From assembly GCF_007828035.1 (NCBI RefSeq), contig NZ_VITV01000017.1:1-64000 (forward strand): DNA of 64,000 bases, in the 5' to 3' direction. This stretch comes from Nitrospirillum amazonense. GTDB lineage: Bacteria; Pseudomonadota; Alphaproteobacteria; Azospirillales; Azospirillaceae. A program made the translations under genes and the position numbers. How positions within the stretch are numbered: position 1 is the first letter of the stretch; each line of letters opens with the position of its first letter. This document shows, piece after piece, positions 25,974-35,580 of this stretch. Below the pieces are notes generated by a model. The model was not told where the DNA came from, searched no databases, and worked only from the letters and a program-made list of their open reading frames with translations.

Positions 25974-27346
25974 TGGGTCAATCTTTCGAGGACTTGGCGG
26001 TAACGGGTGACAATGGCGTCCCGCCGCTGGTGCCGGCCAGTATTAACCACCTGCTTGCCCCGGCGCCAGACCCCGTCAATGGCCGCGCGGCCGGCCGCGA
26101 AGATCAAGGCGTCCAGCAGCGCCGGGCCCCGGCGGCCGTGCAGCGACGGGTGCTGGGTGTCGATGCTGACCAGGTCCGCCGCATGGCCAACCGCGATGGC
26201 GCACGGCGCGCCCAGGGCGGCGGCGCCCCCCGCCAGCGCGCCCTCCACCAGATCCTGGCCCGTCGACCGTCCCGGCGCCTGCGCGATCACGTTGCGGCTG
26301 CGGCCCGCCAGGCGCTGGCCGTATTCCAACAGCCGCAGTTCCTCGGTCGCGTCGATCAGGACGTTGGAGTCCGATCCGACGCCGAACCGGCCGCCGGCGG
26401 ACAGGTAGGCGGTGGCCGGGAAGATGCCGTCGCCCAGGTTGGCCTCTGTGATGGGGCAGAGACCGACCACCGCGCCGCTGGCCGCCATGTCCGCGACCTC
26501 CGCCGGCGTCACGTGGGTGGCATGCACCAGGCACCAGCGGGCGTCCACCGGCGCATTGGCCAGCAGCCATTCCACCGGCCGGGCCCCGCCCCAGGCCACG
26601 CAGTCCTCGACCTCCTTCACCTGCTCGGCGATATGGATGTGCACGGGGGCGGCGCCGGCCAGGCCGGCCACCTGGGTCAATTCCTCAGGCGTCACCGCGC
26701 GCAGGCTGTGCGGCGCCACGCCGACGACCGCGTCGGGCAGGGCCCGCGCCTTGGTCCGCGCCGCGTCCAGCAGGCGGGCGAAGCCGTCCAGGTCATGCAG
26801 GAAGCGGCGCTGCCCATGCCCTGGTGCCGCCCCGCCGAAACCTGAATGCGCATAGAACACCGGCAGGTGGGTCAGGGCGATGCCGGTCTCGTCCGCCGCC
26901 GCGACGATGGCGGCGCTCATCTCCGCCGGGTCGGCGAACCGGCCGCCGTCCCGATCATGATGAAGGTAATGGAACTCCCCAACGCGGGTGAACCCGGCCT
27001 CCAGCATTTCCATATAGGCCAAGGCCGCGATGGCGTGCAGGTCGTCGGGTGAAAGGCGATCGACGAAGCGGTACATGACGTCGCGCCAGGTCCAGAAGCT
27101 GTCGCCCGCCGGCCCCCGCACCTCCGCCAAGCCGGCCATGCCGCGCTGAAAGGCGTGGCTGTGCAGGTTGGGCAGGCCGGGCAGGGCCACCGGCCGCCGC
27201 TCGTCACCGGCCTGGGGCGCCGCGTTCCATTCCAGGGTGGCGATGACGCCATCCCGGACCGTCAGCCGCACATTGTCCGCCCAACCCTGGGGAAGCAGGG
27301 CCTGCTGGAAGTGGAAAGCCCCGTCCGAACCGCCGTCAGTGCCCAT
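25970..27346 (-). CDS. hutF: Formimidoylglutamate deiminase HutF
   Basis: A 458-residue amidohydrolase-superfamily enzyme converting N-formimidoyl-L-glutamate to N-formyl-L-glutamate and ammonia. The metal-binding HSHAFQRGMAGLAEVRGP is near residue 61. IHIAEQVKEVEDCVAW, TNVTPA-like HATHVTPAE and GVGSDSNVLIDATEELRLLE carry the other ligands and the Asp. The ATG at 27346 follows AGGAG. Presence of hutF with hutG marks the five-step pathway that ends in glutamate and formate. It is divergent from hutI with one shared HutC box between them. Confidence 0.94.
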   Translation of the reverse strand: MGTDGGSDGAFHFQQALLPQGWADNVRLTVRDGVIATLEWNAAPQAGDERRPVALPGLPNLHSHAFQRGMAGLAEVRGPAGDSFWTWRDVMYRFVDRLSPDDLHAIAALAYMEMLEAGFTRVGEFHYLHHDRDGGRFADPAEMSAAIVAAADETGIALTHLPVFYAHSGFGGAAPGHGQRRFLHDLDGFARLLDAARTKARALPDAVVGVAPHSLRAVTPEELTQVAGLAGAAPVHIHIAEQVKEVEDCVAWGGARPVEWLLANAPVDARWCLVHATHVTPAEVADMAASGAVVGLCPITEANLGDGIFPATAYLSAGGRFGVGSDSNVLIDATEELRLLEYGQRLAGRSRNVIAQAPGRSTGQDLVEGALAGGAAALGAPCAIAVGHAADLVSIDTQHPSLHGRRGPALLDALIFAAGRAAIDGVWRRGKQVVNTGRHQRRDAIVTRYRQVLERLTQ

Positions 27347-27369
27347 GGTGCATTCTCCTGTTGCGCCAT

Positions 27370-27381
27370 ATGTCTATACAT
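27370..27381. promoter_or_regulatory. HutC-type operator in the hutF/hutI divergent promoter
   Basis: ATGTCTATACAT is an almost perfect palindrome (ATGT-CTAT-ACAT). It lies 24 bp before the hutF start and 57 bp before hutI. Its reverse complement is repeated with 1-2 changes at 20531 and 20556, consistent with one regulator covering both promoters. Confidence 0.75.
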
Positions 27382-27437
27382 TCTAAGGTGCGAACGCAAC
27401 CATTGAGGCGGACTTGGGATCCGCCAGGAGAACGGGC

Positions 27438-28643
27438 ATGCGTTGCGACAAGCTGTGGACGAACGCCCATTTGGCGACGCTTGCCGGGGCTGAGCATGGG
27501 CTGGGGATCGTTCGCGATGGCGTCGTCGCCATGCGTGACGGCCTGATCGTCTACGCCGGTCCCGCTGCCGACGCGCCCGGTTTCGACGCCGGTGTGGTGA
27601 TGGATTGCGCCGGCCGTTGGATCACCCCGGGCTTGATCGATTGTCACACGCACCTGGTCCATGGCGGAAGCCGGGCGCATGAGTTCGAACTGCGGCTGGC
27701 CGGCGCCTCTTACGAGGAGATCGCCCGGGCCGGCGGCGGCATCCTTTCCACCATGCGCGCTACGCGCGACGCCGACGTGGCGGCGCTGACGGCCGGCGCG
27801 TTGCCCCGGCTGGACGCTCTGATGGCGGAAGGGGCCACGACGGTGGAGATCAAGTCCGGATACGGGCTGAACCTGGAGGCTGAGCTGCGCATGCTGCGCG
27901 CCGCGCGCCGGCTGGGGCAGGCGCGGCCGGTCCGGATCACCACCACCTTCCTGGGCGCCCACGCGCTGCCGCCGGAATTCAGCGGCGACGCCGACCGCTA
28001 TGTCGACTTCCTGTGCGACACCGTGCTGCCGGCGGCGGCGGGGGAGGGGCTGGCCGATGCCGTTGACGCCTTCTGCGAAGGCATCGGCTTCACGCCGGAT
28101 CAGACGGCGCGGATGTTCGCCGCCGCTGCCGCCCATGGCCTGCCGGTCAAACTGCATGCCGACCAGTTGTCCAACCTGTACGGCGCCGCTCTGGCGGCCC
28201 GGCATGGCGCCCTGTCGGCCGACCATCTGGAACACACGGACGCCGATGGTGTCGCGGCGATGGCCGCGGCCGGCACCGTGGCGACGTTGCTGCCCGGCGC
28301 CTTTTATTTCGTGCGGGAAACAAAGCTGCCGCCGGTGGATGCCTTCCGGGCGGCCGGCGTGCCCATGGCCCTGGCCACGGACTGCAACCCGGGCACGTCG
28401 CCCCTGACCTCGCTGCTGCTGGTCATGAACATGGGCGCCACCCTGTTCCGCATGACGGTGGATGAATGCATCGCCGGTGTCACCCGCAACGCCGCCCGCG
28501 CCTTGGGGTTGCACCAAGAGATCGGCACGCTGGAGGCGGGCAAGTCCTGCGACCTGGCGATCTGGGATATCGAGCGGCCGGCGGATCTGGTCTACCGCAT
28601 GGGGTTCAACCCCCTGCACGCGCGTGTCTGGCGGGGCAATTGA
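27438..28643 (+). CDS. hutI: Imidazolonepropionase HutI
   Basis: A 401-residue amidohydrolase hydrolysing 4-imidazolone-5-propanoate to formimidoylglutamate. It shows [20 protein letters not shown] near residue 65, [29 protein letters not shown], a metal His in KLHADQLSN and the C-terminal [31 protein letters not shown] precedes the ATG. It is the first gene of the rightward hut operon and is followed 17 bp later by hutG. Confidence 0.96.
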   Translation: MRCDKLWTNAHLATLAGAEHGLGIVRDGVVAMRDGLIVYAGPAADAPGFDAGVVMDCAGRWITPGLIDCHTHLVHGGSRAHEFELRLAGASYEEIARAGGGILSTMRATRDADVAALTAGALPRLDALMAEGATTVEIKSGYGLNLEAELRMLRAARRLGQARPVRITTTFLGAHALPPEFSGDADRYVDFLCDTVLPAAAGEGLADAVDAFCEGIGFTPDQTARMFAAAAAHGLPVKLHADQLSNLYGAALAARHGALSADHLEHTDADGVAAMAAAGTVATLLPGAFYFVRETKLPPVDAFRAAGVPMALATDCNPGTSPLTSLLLVMNMGATLFRMTVDECIAGVTRNAARALGLHQEIGTLEAGKSCDLAIWDIERPADLVYRMGFNPLHARVWRGN

Positions 28644-28660
28644 GATGGCGGACTGGTGAG

Positions 28661-29485
28661 ATGACGGACTGGCTGGAAATCCGCCGCGGCGACGCGCCCC
28701 TGGTCGTGACCTTCCCCCACACCGGCACCGACATACCGGATGGGCTGCTGGGCCGCTTCGCGTCGCCCTGGCTGGCGCGCAAGGACGCCGATTGGTGGAT
28801 AGACCGGCTGTACGCCTTCGCGGCGGACATGGGCGCGACCACCATCCGGACGCGGCTGTCGCGCAGCGTCATCGACGTCAACCGTGACCCCTCCGGCGCG
28901 TCGCTCTATCCGGGCCAGGCGACAACCGACCTCTGCCCCCTCACCACCTTCGACGGTGAGCCGCTTTACGCCGGGGCCACGCCCGATGCCACCGAGATCG
29001 CCGCGCGGCGCACGGCCTATTTCGATCCCTATCACGACGCCATCCGGGCGGAGCTGGCGCGGCTGCGGCGGAACCATGGCGCCGTCGTCCTGTATGACGC
29101 CCATTCCATCCGCAGCGTCATCCCCCGTCTGTTCGACGGCCCCCTGCCGCAGTTCAACATTGGCACCAACGGCGGCGCCACCTGCGACGGGGCGCTGGCG
29201 ACCGCCATCCACGACCGCTGTGCCGCCAGCGGCCATAGCCATGTGCTGAACGGCCGGTTCAAAGGCGGTTGGACGACGCGCCACTATGGCCGCCCCGCCG
29301 AGAGCATCCACGCCATTCAGATGGAACTGGCCATCCGGGGCTATCTCGCCGAGCCGGACGAGCCTGGCCCCGACACCTGGCCGCCCCCTTTCGACCCCGC
29401 TTACGCGAGGCCTCTCGTCACGGTCCTGACCGGTATCCTGGACGACTGCCTCGCCTTCGCCACCAGCCTGGGAAGGACCCTATGA
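28661..29485 (+). CDS. hutG: N-formylglutamate deformylase HutG
   Basis: A 274-residue N-formylglutamate amidohydrolase: [20 protein letters not shown] near residue 17, [32 protein letters not shown], then [15 protein letters not shown]. It yields glutamate and formate in the last pathway step. The ATG at 28661 is chosen because the protein aligns from there; the longer open frame upstream overlaps hutI. Its stop overlaps the hutU start (ATGA). Confidence 0.93.
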   Translation: MTDWLEIRRGDAPLVVTFPHTGTDIPDGLLGRFASPWLARKDADWWIDRLYAFAADMGATTIRTRLSRSVIDVNRDPSGASLYPGQATTDLCPLTTFDGEPLYAGATPDATEIAARRTAYFDPYHDAIRAELARLRRNHGAVVLYDAHSIRSVIPRLFDGPLPQFNIGTNGGATCDGALATAIHDRCAASGHSHVLNGRFKGGWTTRHYGRPAESIHAIQMELAIRGYLAEPDEPGPDTWPPPFDPAYARPLVTVLTGILDDCLAFATSLGRTL

Positions 29486-31149
29486 GCCGCATCGACAACA
29501 CCCGCGTCATCCGCCCCGCCACCGGCACGGAACGCACCGCCAAAAGCTGGCTGACCGAGGCGGCGCTGCGCATGCTGATGAACAACCTGCACCCCGACGT
29601 GGCGGAGCGCCCGGAGGAGCTGGTGGTCTACGGTGGCATCGGCCGCGCCGCCCGGGACTGGCAGAGCTACGACCGGATCGTCGAAACGCTGACGCGGCTG
29701 GAGGCGGACCAGACCCTGCTGGTCCAGTCCGGCAAGCCGGTGGGCGTCTTCCGTACCCATCCCGACGCCCCGCGCGTGCTGATCGCCAACAGCAACCTGG
29801 TTCCCAAATGGGCGAATTGGGAGCATTTCCATGAGCTGGACCGCAAGGGCCTGGCCATGTACGGGCAGATGACGGCCGGATCCTGGATCTACATCGGGTC
29901 CCAAGGCATCGTCCAGGGCACCTATGAAACCTTCGTGGAAATGGGCCGCCAGCATTACGGTGGCGACCTCTCGGGCCGCTGGCTGCTGACCGCCGGCCTG
30001 GGCGGGATGGGCGGGGCGCAGCCGCTGGCCGCCGTCATGGCCGGCGCGTCGTGCCTGGCCATCGAATGCCAGCGCAGCCGTATTGAGATGCGCCTGCGCA
30101 CCGGTTACCTGGACCACGCCGCCGAGACCATCGATGAGGCGATGGCGATCATCGAGCGGGCGTGCGCTGAGAAAAAGGCGGTCTCCGTCGGCTTGCTGGG
30201 CAACGCTGCCGAACTGCTGCCGGAATTGTTCCGGCGGGGCATCCGCCCGGATTTGCTGACCGACCAGACCTCCGCCCACGATCCCGTCAACGGCTATCTG
30301 CCGGCGGGCTGGACGGTGGCCGAGTGGGTCGAGCGGCGGGAACGGGAACCGCAGGCGGTGGCCGCCGCCGCCCGCGCCAGCATGGCGGTCCACGTCCAGG
30401 CCATGCTGGACTTCCAGGCGGCGGGGGTGCCCACCGTCGATTACGGCAACAACATCCGCCAGGTGGCGAAGGACGAAGGCGTGGCCAACGCCTTCGACTT
30501 CCCCGGTTTCGTGCCCGCCTACATCCGCCCCCTGTTCTGCCGTGGCGTCGGCCCGTTCCGCTGGGCCGCCCTGTCGGGCGATCCCGAGGACATCTACAAG
30601 ACCGACGCCAAGGTGAAGGAGCTGATGCCGGACAACCCGCACCTGCACCGCTGGCTGGATATGGCGCGGGAAAAGATCCGCTTCCAGGGCCTGCCCGCCC
30701 GCATCTGCTGGGTGGGGCTGGGCGACCGGCACCGGCTGGGCCTGGCGTTCAACGAGATGGTGGCCAAGAGCGAGCTGAAGGCGCCGGTCGTCATCGGCCG
30801 CGACCACCTGGACAGCGGCAGCGTCGCCAGCCCCAACCGCGAGACGGAGGCGATGAAGGACGGGACCGACGCCGTGTCCGACTGGCCCCTGCTGAACGCC
30901 TTGCTGAACACCGCCTCCGGCGCCACCTGGGTGTCGCTGCACCACGGCGGCGGCGTGGGCATGGGCTATTCGCAGCACAGCGGCATGGTCATCGTCGCCG
31001 ACGGCACGCCCGAGGCGGCCAAGCGCCTGGAACGCGTGCTGTGGAACGACCCGGCCACCGGCGTCATGCGGCACGCCGACGCCGGCTACGACATCGCCCA
31101 GGACTGCGCCCGCGCCATGGGCCTCGACCTGCCCGGCATCCTGGGATGA
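29482..31149 (+). CDS. hutU: Urocanate hydratase HutU
   Basis: A 555-residue urocanase converting urocanate to imidazolonepropionate with tightly bound NAD+. The dinucleotide loop is [20 protein letters not shown] near residue 171. [30 protein letters not shown] and [16 protein letters not shown] (active-site Cys region near 410) match the family, as does full length. The start overlaps the hutG stop by 4 bp and the stop overlaps hutD by 4 bp, indicating tight translational coupling. Confidence 0.97.
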   Translation: MSRIDNTRVIRPATGTERTAKSWLTEAALRMLMNNLHPDVAERPEELVVYGGIGRAARDWQSYDRIVETLTRLEADQTLLVQSGKPVGVFRTHPDAPRVLIANSNLVPKWANWEHFHELDRKGLAMYGQMTAGSWIYIGSQGIVQGTYETFVEMGRQHYGGDLSGRWLLTAGLGGMGGAQPLAAVMAGASCLAIECQRSRIEMRLRTGYLDHAAETIDEAMAIIERACAEKKAVSVGLLGNAAELLPELFRRGIRPDLLTDQTSAHDPVNGYLPAGWTVAEWVERREREPQAVAAAARASMAVHVQAMLDFQAAGVPTVDYGNNIRQVAKDEGVANAFDFPGFVPAYIRPLFCRGVGPFRWAALSGDPEDIYKTDAKVKELMPDNPHLHRWLDMAREKIRFQGLPARICWVGLGDRHRLGLAFNEMVAKSELKAPVVIGRDHLDSGSVASPNRETEAMKDGTDAVSDWPLLNALLNTASGATWVSLHHGGGVGMGYSQHSGMVIVADGTPEAAKRLERVLWNDPATGVMRHADAGYDIAQDCARAMGLDLPGILG

Positions 31150-31733
31150 GCGGTGTCAGGCCGCTGCCGGCGGCGCAACGGACCGCGAGCCCGTGGAAGA
31201 ACGGCGGCGGCGTGACCCGCGAGGTCGCCCGCCAGGATGACGGCGCCGGCGATTTCCTCTGGCGCGTCAGCATCGCGGAGGTGCGGCAGGCGGGACCGTT
31301 TTCCCACTTCGCCGACACCGACCGCATGCTGGCCGTCCTGGAGGGCCGCCTGCTGCTGGACTTCGGCGGCGGCGTGGCCCCGGTGGTGGTGACGCCGGAG
31401 ACGGCGGCCCACCCCTTCCCCGGCGACGTGCCGGTGTCGGGAACGCCGGACGGCGGGCCGGTGGTGGACCTGAACCTCATGGTTCGCCACGGCCGGGCGC
31501 GCGGCGCGCAGCGCAGGCTGCCCGCCGGGACCGCCACCCTGCCGCTGGCCCCGGCCGCGACCCACCTGTTGGTCGCGACCGGCGCCGCGCAGGTGACGCA
31601 CGGCGGCGGCACCCACACGCTGGGCCCGCTGGACGCCCTGCTGTTCCACGCTGGGGCGGGGGCGTCCGTCACGGTGCAGGCGATGGCGGCGTGCTGGTTG
31701 GTGGAGATCGTCCCGTTGACGGAGCGGCTATGA
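31146..31733 (+). CDS. hutD: HutD-family cupin protein
   Basis: A 195-residue HutD protein: [19 protein letters not shown] near residue 15, [19 protein letters not shown], then a cupin-like LLDFGGG and RHGRARGAQ. HutD proteins are found in many hut operons; a governor role limiting hut activity has been proposed. It overlaps hutU (upstream) and the binding-protein gene (downstream) by 4 bp each. Confidence 0.92.
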   Translation: MSGVRPLPAAQRTASPWKNGGGVTREVARQDDGAGDFLWRVSIAEVRQAGPFSHFADTDRMLAVLEGRLLLDFGGGVAPVVVTPETAAHPFPGDVPVSGTPDGGPVVDLNLMVRHGRARGAQRRLPAGTATLPLAPAATHLLVATGAAQVTHGGGTHTLGPLDALLFHAGAGASVTVQAMAACWLVEIVPLTERL

Positions 31734-32644
31734 GCAAAACCCTGCGCGGCGCCGTTCTCGGGCTCGCAATCCTGCTGTCCCTTCAGGCAGCGCGGGCGGC
31801 CGATGTTCCCGCCCAGCAAGCTCGCCGGACCGTCGTCATCGGGACGGAGGGGGCGTTCCCGCCCTGGAACATGACCCGGCCCGACGGCAGCCTGATCGGC
31901 TTCGAGCCAGACCTGCTGCAGGTGCTTTGCCAACGGGCCAACCTGCAATGCCAACTGGTGGCCCAGGACTGGGACGGCATGATCGGCGCCTTGCAGGCCC
32001 ATAAGATCGACGTTATCGCCGACGCGTTGCAGATCACGCCGGCGCGCAAGGCCGTGCTGGCCTTCTCCCTGCCGTACGCCATCACCACCGGGGTCTTCGT
32101 CACCCAGAAGGACAGCCCCTTGGCCCGCATGGCCAACCGCGGCTTGGTGCTGGATCTTGATGCCAGCCCGGCCCCGGAGCGCCAGGCCCAAGCGCTGGCG
32201 GCCCTGCGCGAGGAGCTGCGCGGCAAGACCCTGGGCGTCGCCATCTCCAGCACCTACGACGCTTTCCTGGACAAGTACCTGGCGGGCGTCATCACCATCA
32301 AATCCTACCGCACCATGGGGGAACGGGACCTGGACCTGTTAAGCGGCCGTATCGACCTCACGCTGGATGACACCACGTATCTGCGGCCGCTGCTGGCGGC
32401 ACCCGACGCGCAGGACCTGGTGCTGGTCGGGCCTGAACTGATCGGCGGCGAGCTTGGCGCCGGCGAGGGCTTCGGCCTGCGCCAGGACGACACCGCCTTG
32501 GCGGAACGCCTGAACGCCGCGATCCGCTCCGCCGTCGCCGACGGCACGGTGAAGCGGCTGAGCCTGAAATGGTTCAAGGCTGACGCAACACCCGACCTGG
32601 GACCCGATCCCACTTCAACACCCTCCGGAACCCCCAAGCCATGA
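31730..32644 (+). CDS. Polar amino-acid ABC transporter, periplasmic binding protein
   Basis: A 304-residue type II solute-binding protein (HisJ-like). The signal peptide is LRGAVLGLAILLSLQAARAA. The domain opens RRTVVIGTEGAFPPWNMT and LIGFEPDLLQVLCQRANLQC, with DLTLDDTTYL near residue 205. It probably delivers histidine or urocanate to the permease pair encoded next. It is coupled by ATGA overlaps to hutD and the first permease gene, which ties the transporter to histidine catabolism. Confidence 0.88.
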   Translation: MSKTLRGAVLGLAILLSLQAARAADVPAQQARRTVVIGTEGAFPPWNMTRPDGSLIGFEPDLLQVLCQRANLQCQLVAQDWDGMIGALQAHKIDVIADALQITPARKAVLAFSLPYAITTGVFVTQKDSPLARMANRGLVLDLDASPAPERQAQALAALREELRGKTLGVAISSTYDAFLDKYLAGVITIKSYRTMGERDLDLLSGRIDLTLDDTTYLRPLLAAPDAQDLVLVGPELIGGELGAGEGFGLRQDDTALAERLNAAIRSAVADGTVKRLSLKWFKADATPDLGPDPTSTPSGTPKP

Positions 32645-33351
32645 TGGACGATCTCGCGATCCTCGGCTTCGGGCCGGACGGCTGGGCGCCCTTGCTGCTG
32701 AAGGGCTGCCTGCTCACCCTGGCGGTGTCCGCCGCCTCCATGGCCATCGGCACGGTGCTAGGCATCCTGCTGGCCTGGGCGCGGCTGAAGGGGCCGCGCT
32801 GGCTGCGGCGCGCGGCGTTGGTCTATGGCGTGATCCTGCGCGGAGTGCCGGAGCTGTTGGTCATCCTGCTGCTGTATTTCGGCCTGCCTTCCCTGATCCT
32901 GTCGCTGTCGGAGACCTTCGGCTGGGAGGCGCCGGGCCTGCCGCCCCCCTTCCTGATCGGCAGCGTGTCGGTCGGCCTGGTGTCGGCGGCCTATCAGGCC
33001 GAGATTTTCCGGGGCGGGGTCGGCGCCATTCCCAGGGGCCAGTTCGAGGCGGCGCGGGCCATGGGCTTCAGTGACCTTATGTGCTTCCACCGCATCGTCC
33101 TGCCGCAGGTGGCGCGCGTCGTCCTGCCCGCGCTGGGCAATGTCTGGCAGTTCAACCTGAAAGACAGCGCCCTGATCGCCGTCACAGGGCTGAGCGAGCT
33201 GATGCGCACCAGCCTGGTGGCCGCCGGATCGACCCGGCACCCCTTCCTGTTCTTCGGCGTGGCCATGGCGCTTTACCTGGTGCTCACCACCCTTTCCAGC
33301 ACGGCCTTCCACTACGGCGGCCGCTATTCCAACCGGTGGGACAGGGGCTGA
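32641..33351 (+). CDS. Amino-acid ABC transporter permease, HisQ-like
   Basis: A 236-residue inner-membrane permease with about five helices. The EAA loop is QFEAARAMGFSDLMCFHRIV near residue 138, and RGVPELLVILLLYFG is near 64, both typical of HisQ/HisM. It overlaps the binding-protein gene by 4 bp and is followed after 5 bp by the second permease. Confidence 0.9.
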   Translation: MMDDLAILGFGPDGWAPLLLKGCLLTLAVSAASMAIGTVLGILLAWARLKGPRWLRRAALVYGVILRGVPELLVILLLYFGLPSLILSLSETFGWEAPGLPPPFLIGSVSVGLVSAAYQAEIFRGGVGAIPRGQFEAARAMGFSDLMCFHRIVLPQVARVVLPALGNVWQFNLKDSALIAVTGLSELMRTSLVAAGSTRHPFLFFGVAMALYLVLTTLSSTAFHYGGRYSNRWDRG

Positions 33352-33356
33352 CCGCG

Positions 33357-34088
33357 ATGGGGGAACACCTGACGTTCATCGGGTCGGTCACCGCGCAGCT
33401 GGTGCGCGCCGTGCCCGTGACCCTGCTGATCCTGGCGGTCTCCGGCGTTTGCGCCACGGTGCTGGCCACCGGCCTCACGGCGATGTCGGTGGCGCGGTCG
33501 CCGCTGCCGCGCCTGGTCCAGCGGACCTGGACCTTCCTGTTCCGGGGCACGCCGCTGATCCTGCAGATTTTCATGATCTATTATGGGTTCGCCATGGTCC
33601 CCTGGATACGCCACGGCATCCTCTGGGCGGCGTTCCGGGACCCGGTTTTCTGCACCTGCCTGGCCATGACCTGCTGTTGCTCCGCCTATATCGCCGAGAT
33701 CTTCCGCGGGGCCTTGGCCGCCGTGCCGCGTGGGGAGATCGAGGCCGGCCGCGCCTGCGGCATGACCGGGTTCATGCTGCTGCGGCGGGTGATCGCGCCG
33801 TCGCTCATCCGCATCGCGCTGCCCAGCTATTCCAATGAAATCATCATGATGACCAAGTCGACCTCGCTGGCCAGCACCATCACGGTTCTGGACATCACCG
33901 GCGTGGCGCAACAGGTCATCGCCCACAGCTACCGCACCCTGGAGGTGTTCTGCGCGGCGGCGGCGCTGTACCTGCTGATCAACGCGACGCTGTCGACCCT
34001 GCTGACGGCGCTGGAGCGCCGGCTGGACGTCGATCGCGCCCCCACCCCGCTCGCGCCCATACCGCCCACCCTGGAGCCGCTGTCATGA
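33357..34088 (+). CDS. Amino-acid ABC transporter permease, HisM-like
   Basis: A 243-residue permease, partner of the preceding one. FRGTPLILQIFMIYYGFAMV near residue 62 and the EAA loop EIEAGRACGMTGFMLLRRVI near 127 identify the family. The ATG at 33357 is chosen because the longer open frame overlaps the upstream permease. Its stop overlaps the ATPase start (ATGA). Confidence 0.9.
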   Translation: MGEHLTFIGSVTAQLVRAVPVTLLILAVSGVCATVLATGLTAMSVARSPLPRLVQRTWTFLFRGTPLILQIFMIYYGFAMVPWIRHGILWAAFRDPVFCTCLAMTCCCSAYIAEIFRGALAAVPRGEIEAGRACGMTGFMLLRRVIAPSLIRIALPSYSNEIIMMTKSTSLASTITVLDITGVAQQVIAHSYRTLEVFCAAAALYLLINATLSTLLTALERRLDVDRAPTPLAPIPPTLEPLS

Positions 34089-34861
34089 CCGTGCCACCCC
34101 CTGTCCTGACCGCCACCAACATCCGCAAATCCTTCGGCGACAGGGAAGTACTGGCCGGCGTCTCGCTGGAGGCGCGGGAGGGGGAGGTCATCTCCATCCT
34201 GGGGGGCAGCGGCTCGGGCAAAAGCACTTTTCTGCGCTGCCTCAATCTGCTGGAGGTTCCCGACGAGGGGCAGATCGCCATCGGCGATGTGCAGGCGCCC
34301 CTGGCGCGCAACCGTCACGGCCGCCTGGAGGTTTCCGACAGCCGAGCCGCCGCCCGCCTGCGGACCCAGACGGCCATGGTCTTCCAAGGCTTCAATCTCT
34401 GGCCCCACCTCACGGTGCTTCAGAACGTCATGGAGGCGCCCTTGCGCGTCCATCGCCGTGACCGGGAGGAGGTTTTGGCCACCGCGCGGTCGCTGCTGGA
34501 ACGGGTGGGCATGGCCGGCTTTCACGCCGCCTATCCCAAGCGGCTTTCCGGCGGCCAGCAGCAGCGGGTGGCCATCGCCCGGGCCCTGGCGACGAACCCG
34601 AAGCTGGTCCTGTTCGATGAGCCGACCTCCGCCCTCGATCCGGAACGGGTGCGCGAGGTCCTGGCCCTGATGCGATCCCTGGCGGATGAGGGGCGGACCA
34701 TGATCGTCGTGACCCACGAAATGGCGTTCGCGCGCGATGTGTCCAGCCGGGTGGTGCACTTGATGAACGGGCGCGTCGAGTCCAGCGGCCCGCCGGCCCA
34801 TATGTTCGGGGCCGACGCGTCCCCGGCGTTTCGCGCCTTCCTGTCCCCCGCGGCCCTTTGA
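34085..34861 (+). CDS. Amino-acid ABC transporter ATP-binding protein, HisP-like
   Basis: A 258-residue ATPase. The Walker A GGSGSGKST is near residue 39, the signature LSGGQQQRVAIARAL near 158, the Walker B LVLFDEPTSALDP near 178 and the switch His in VVTHEMAFARD. It powers the permease pair just upstream and is the last gene of the nine-gene rightward hut/transport series. It converges with the nitroreductase gene. Confidence 0.94.
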   Translation: MTVPPPVLTATNIRKSFGDREVLAGVSLEAREGEVISILGGSGSGKSTFLRCLNLLEVPDEGQIAIGDVQAPLARNRHGRLEVSDSRAAARLRTQTAMVFQGFNLWPHLTVLQNVMEAPLRVHRRDREEVLATARSLLERVGMAGFHAAYPKRLSGGQQQRVAIARALATNPKLVLFDEPTSALDPERVREVLALMRSLADEGRTMIVVTHEMAFARDVSSRVVHLMNGRVESSGPPAHMFGADASPAFRAFLSPAAL

Positions 34862-34887
34862 CAAGGCCATGCCTTCCGGCGGTGGCT

Positions 34888-35454
34888 TCAGTCGCCAATC
34901 CAGGAAATGTGGGCTGGATTACGGGGCGGTTTTGGCGGGGCGCCATCCCTGGGATGGCCGATGATGATGGGCGCCACGACCGGCATGGTCGGCGGCAGGG
35001 CCAAGGCGTCCTTGCCATCGGCGCTGTTCAGCCAGGCGTGCGACAAGCCGATCCAGCAGGTCGCCAGGCCATGGCCATGGGCCGCGAGCATGAGGTTCTC
35101 CGCCGCCAGGCAGCAGTCCTGCTGGGCCATGGCGTCCGGCACCGTGGCACAGATCGCGATCATGGCGGGCGCATCGTAGAAGATGTTGAAGGCCGGGTCG
35201 GCAAGATGGCTTTCCATCGGCTTCAGCTCGGGCTGGTTATCCAAGGACCGCAGCAGAAAGGCTTTGGCATGGTCCGACCACAGGCGCAGCCGGGTGCGGT
35301 CCATCACCACAATGAATGACCAGGGCTGGCGGTTCATGCCGCTTGGGGCGTCCACCGCCGCCTCGATGACCGAACGGATTTGGTTCGCGGCGACGCCGGC
35401 TTCGCTGTAGGCGCGGACGGCGCGGCGGTTATGCAGGGCGTCGAAGAGATCCAT
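34888..35454 (-). CDS. Nitroreductase-family flavoprotein
   Basis: A 188-residue nitroreductase: DALHNRRAVRAYSEAGVAAN with the FMN-binding Arg pair, APSGMNRQPWSFIVV, an N-terminal Cys-free core, then GHGLATCWIGLSHAW and VAPIIIGHP. It probably reduces nitro compounds or quinones with NAD(P)H. The ATG at 35454 follows AGGAGGG. A FNR-like box lies 102 bp upstream, so low-oxygen induction is plausible. Confidence 0.88.
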   Translation of the reverse strand: MDLFDALHNRRAVRAYSEAGVAANQIRSVIEAAVDAPSGMNRQPWSFIVVMDRTRLRLWSDHAKAFLLRSLDNQPELKPMESHLADPAFNIFYDAPAMIAICATVPDAMAQQDCCLAAENLMLAAHGHGLATCWIGLSHAWLNSADGKDALALPPTMPVVAPIIIGHPRDGAPPKPPRNPAHISWIGD

Positions 35455-35555
35455 GGTTCCCTCCTGTGCGGCATGACCCTTCCGATTACGGCCGGCGCGT
35501 CGGGTCCAGCGTGCGCCGATGGTTCGCACATTCCCATGGTCCGGCGCCGCACACC

Positions 35556-35569
35556 TTGAGATGGATCAG
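35556..35569. promoter_or_regulatory. FixK/FNR-like box upstream of nitroreductase
   Basis: TTGAGATGGATCAG; read on the minus strand CTGATCCATCTCAA. It matches TTGAN-N4-NTCAA except for the final base. It is 102 bp before the nitroreductase ATG and just beyond the stop of the AmiE-NamZ fusion. Confidence 0.5.
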
Positions 35570-35580
35570 GCCGCCGCTGT

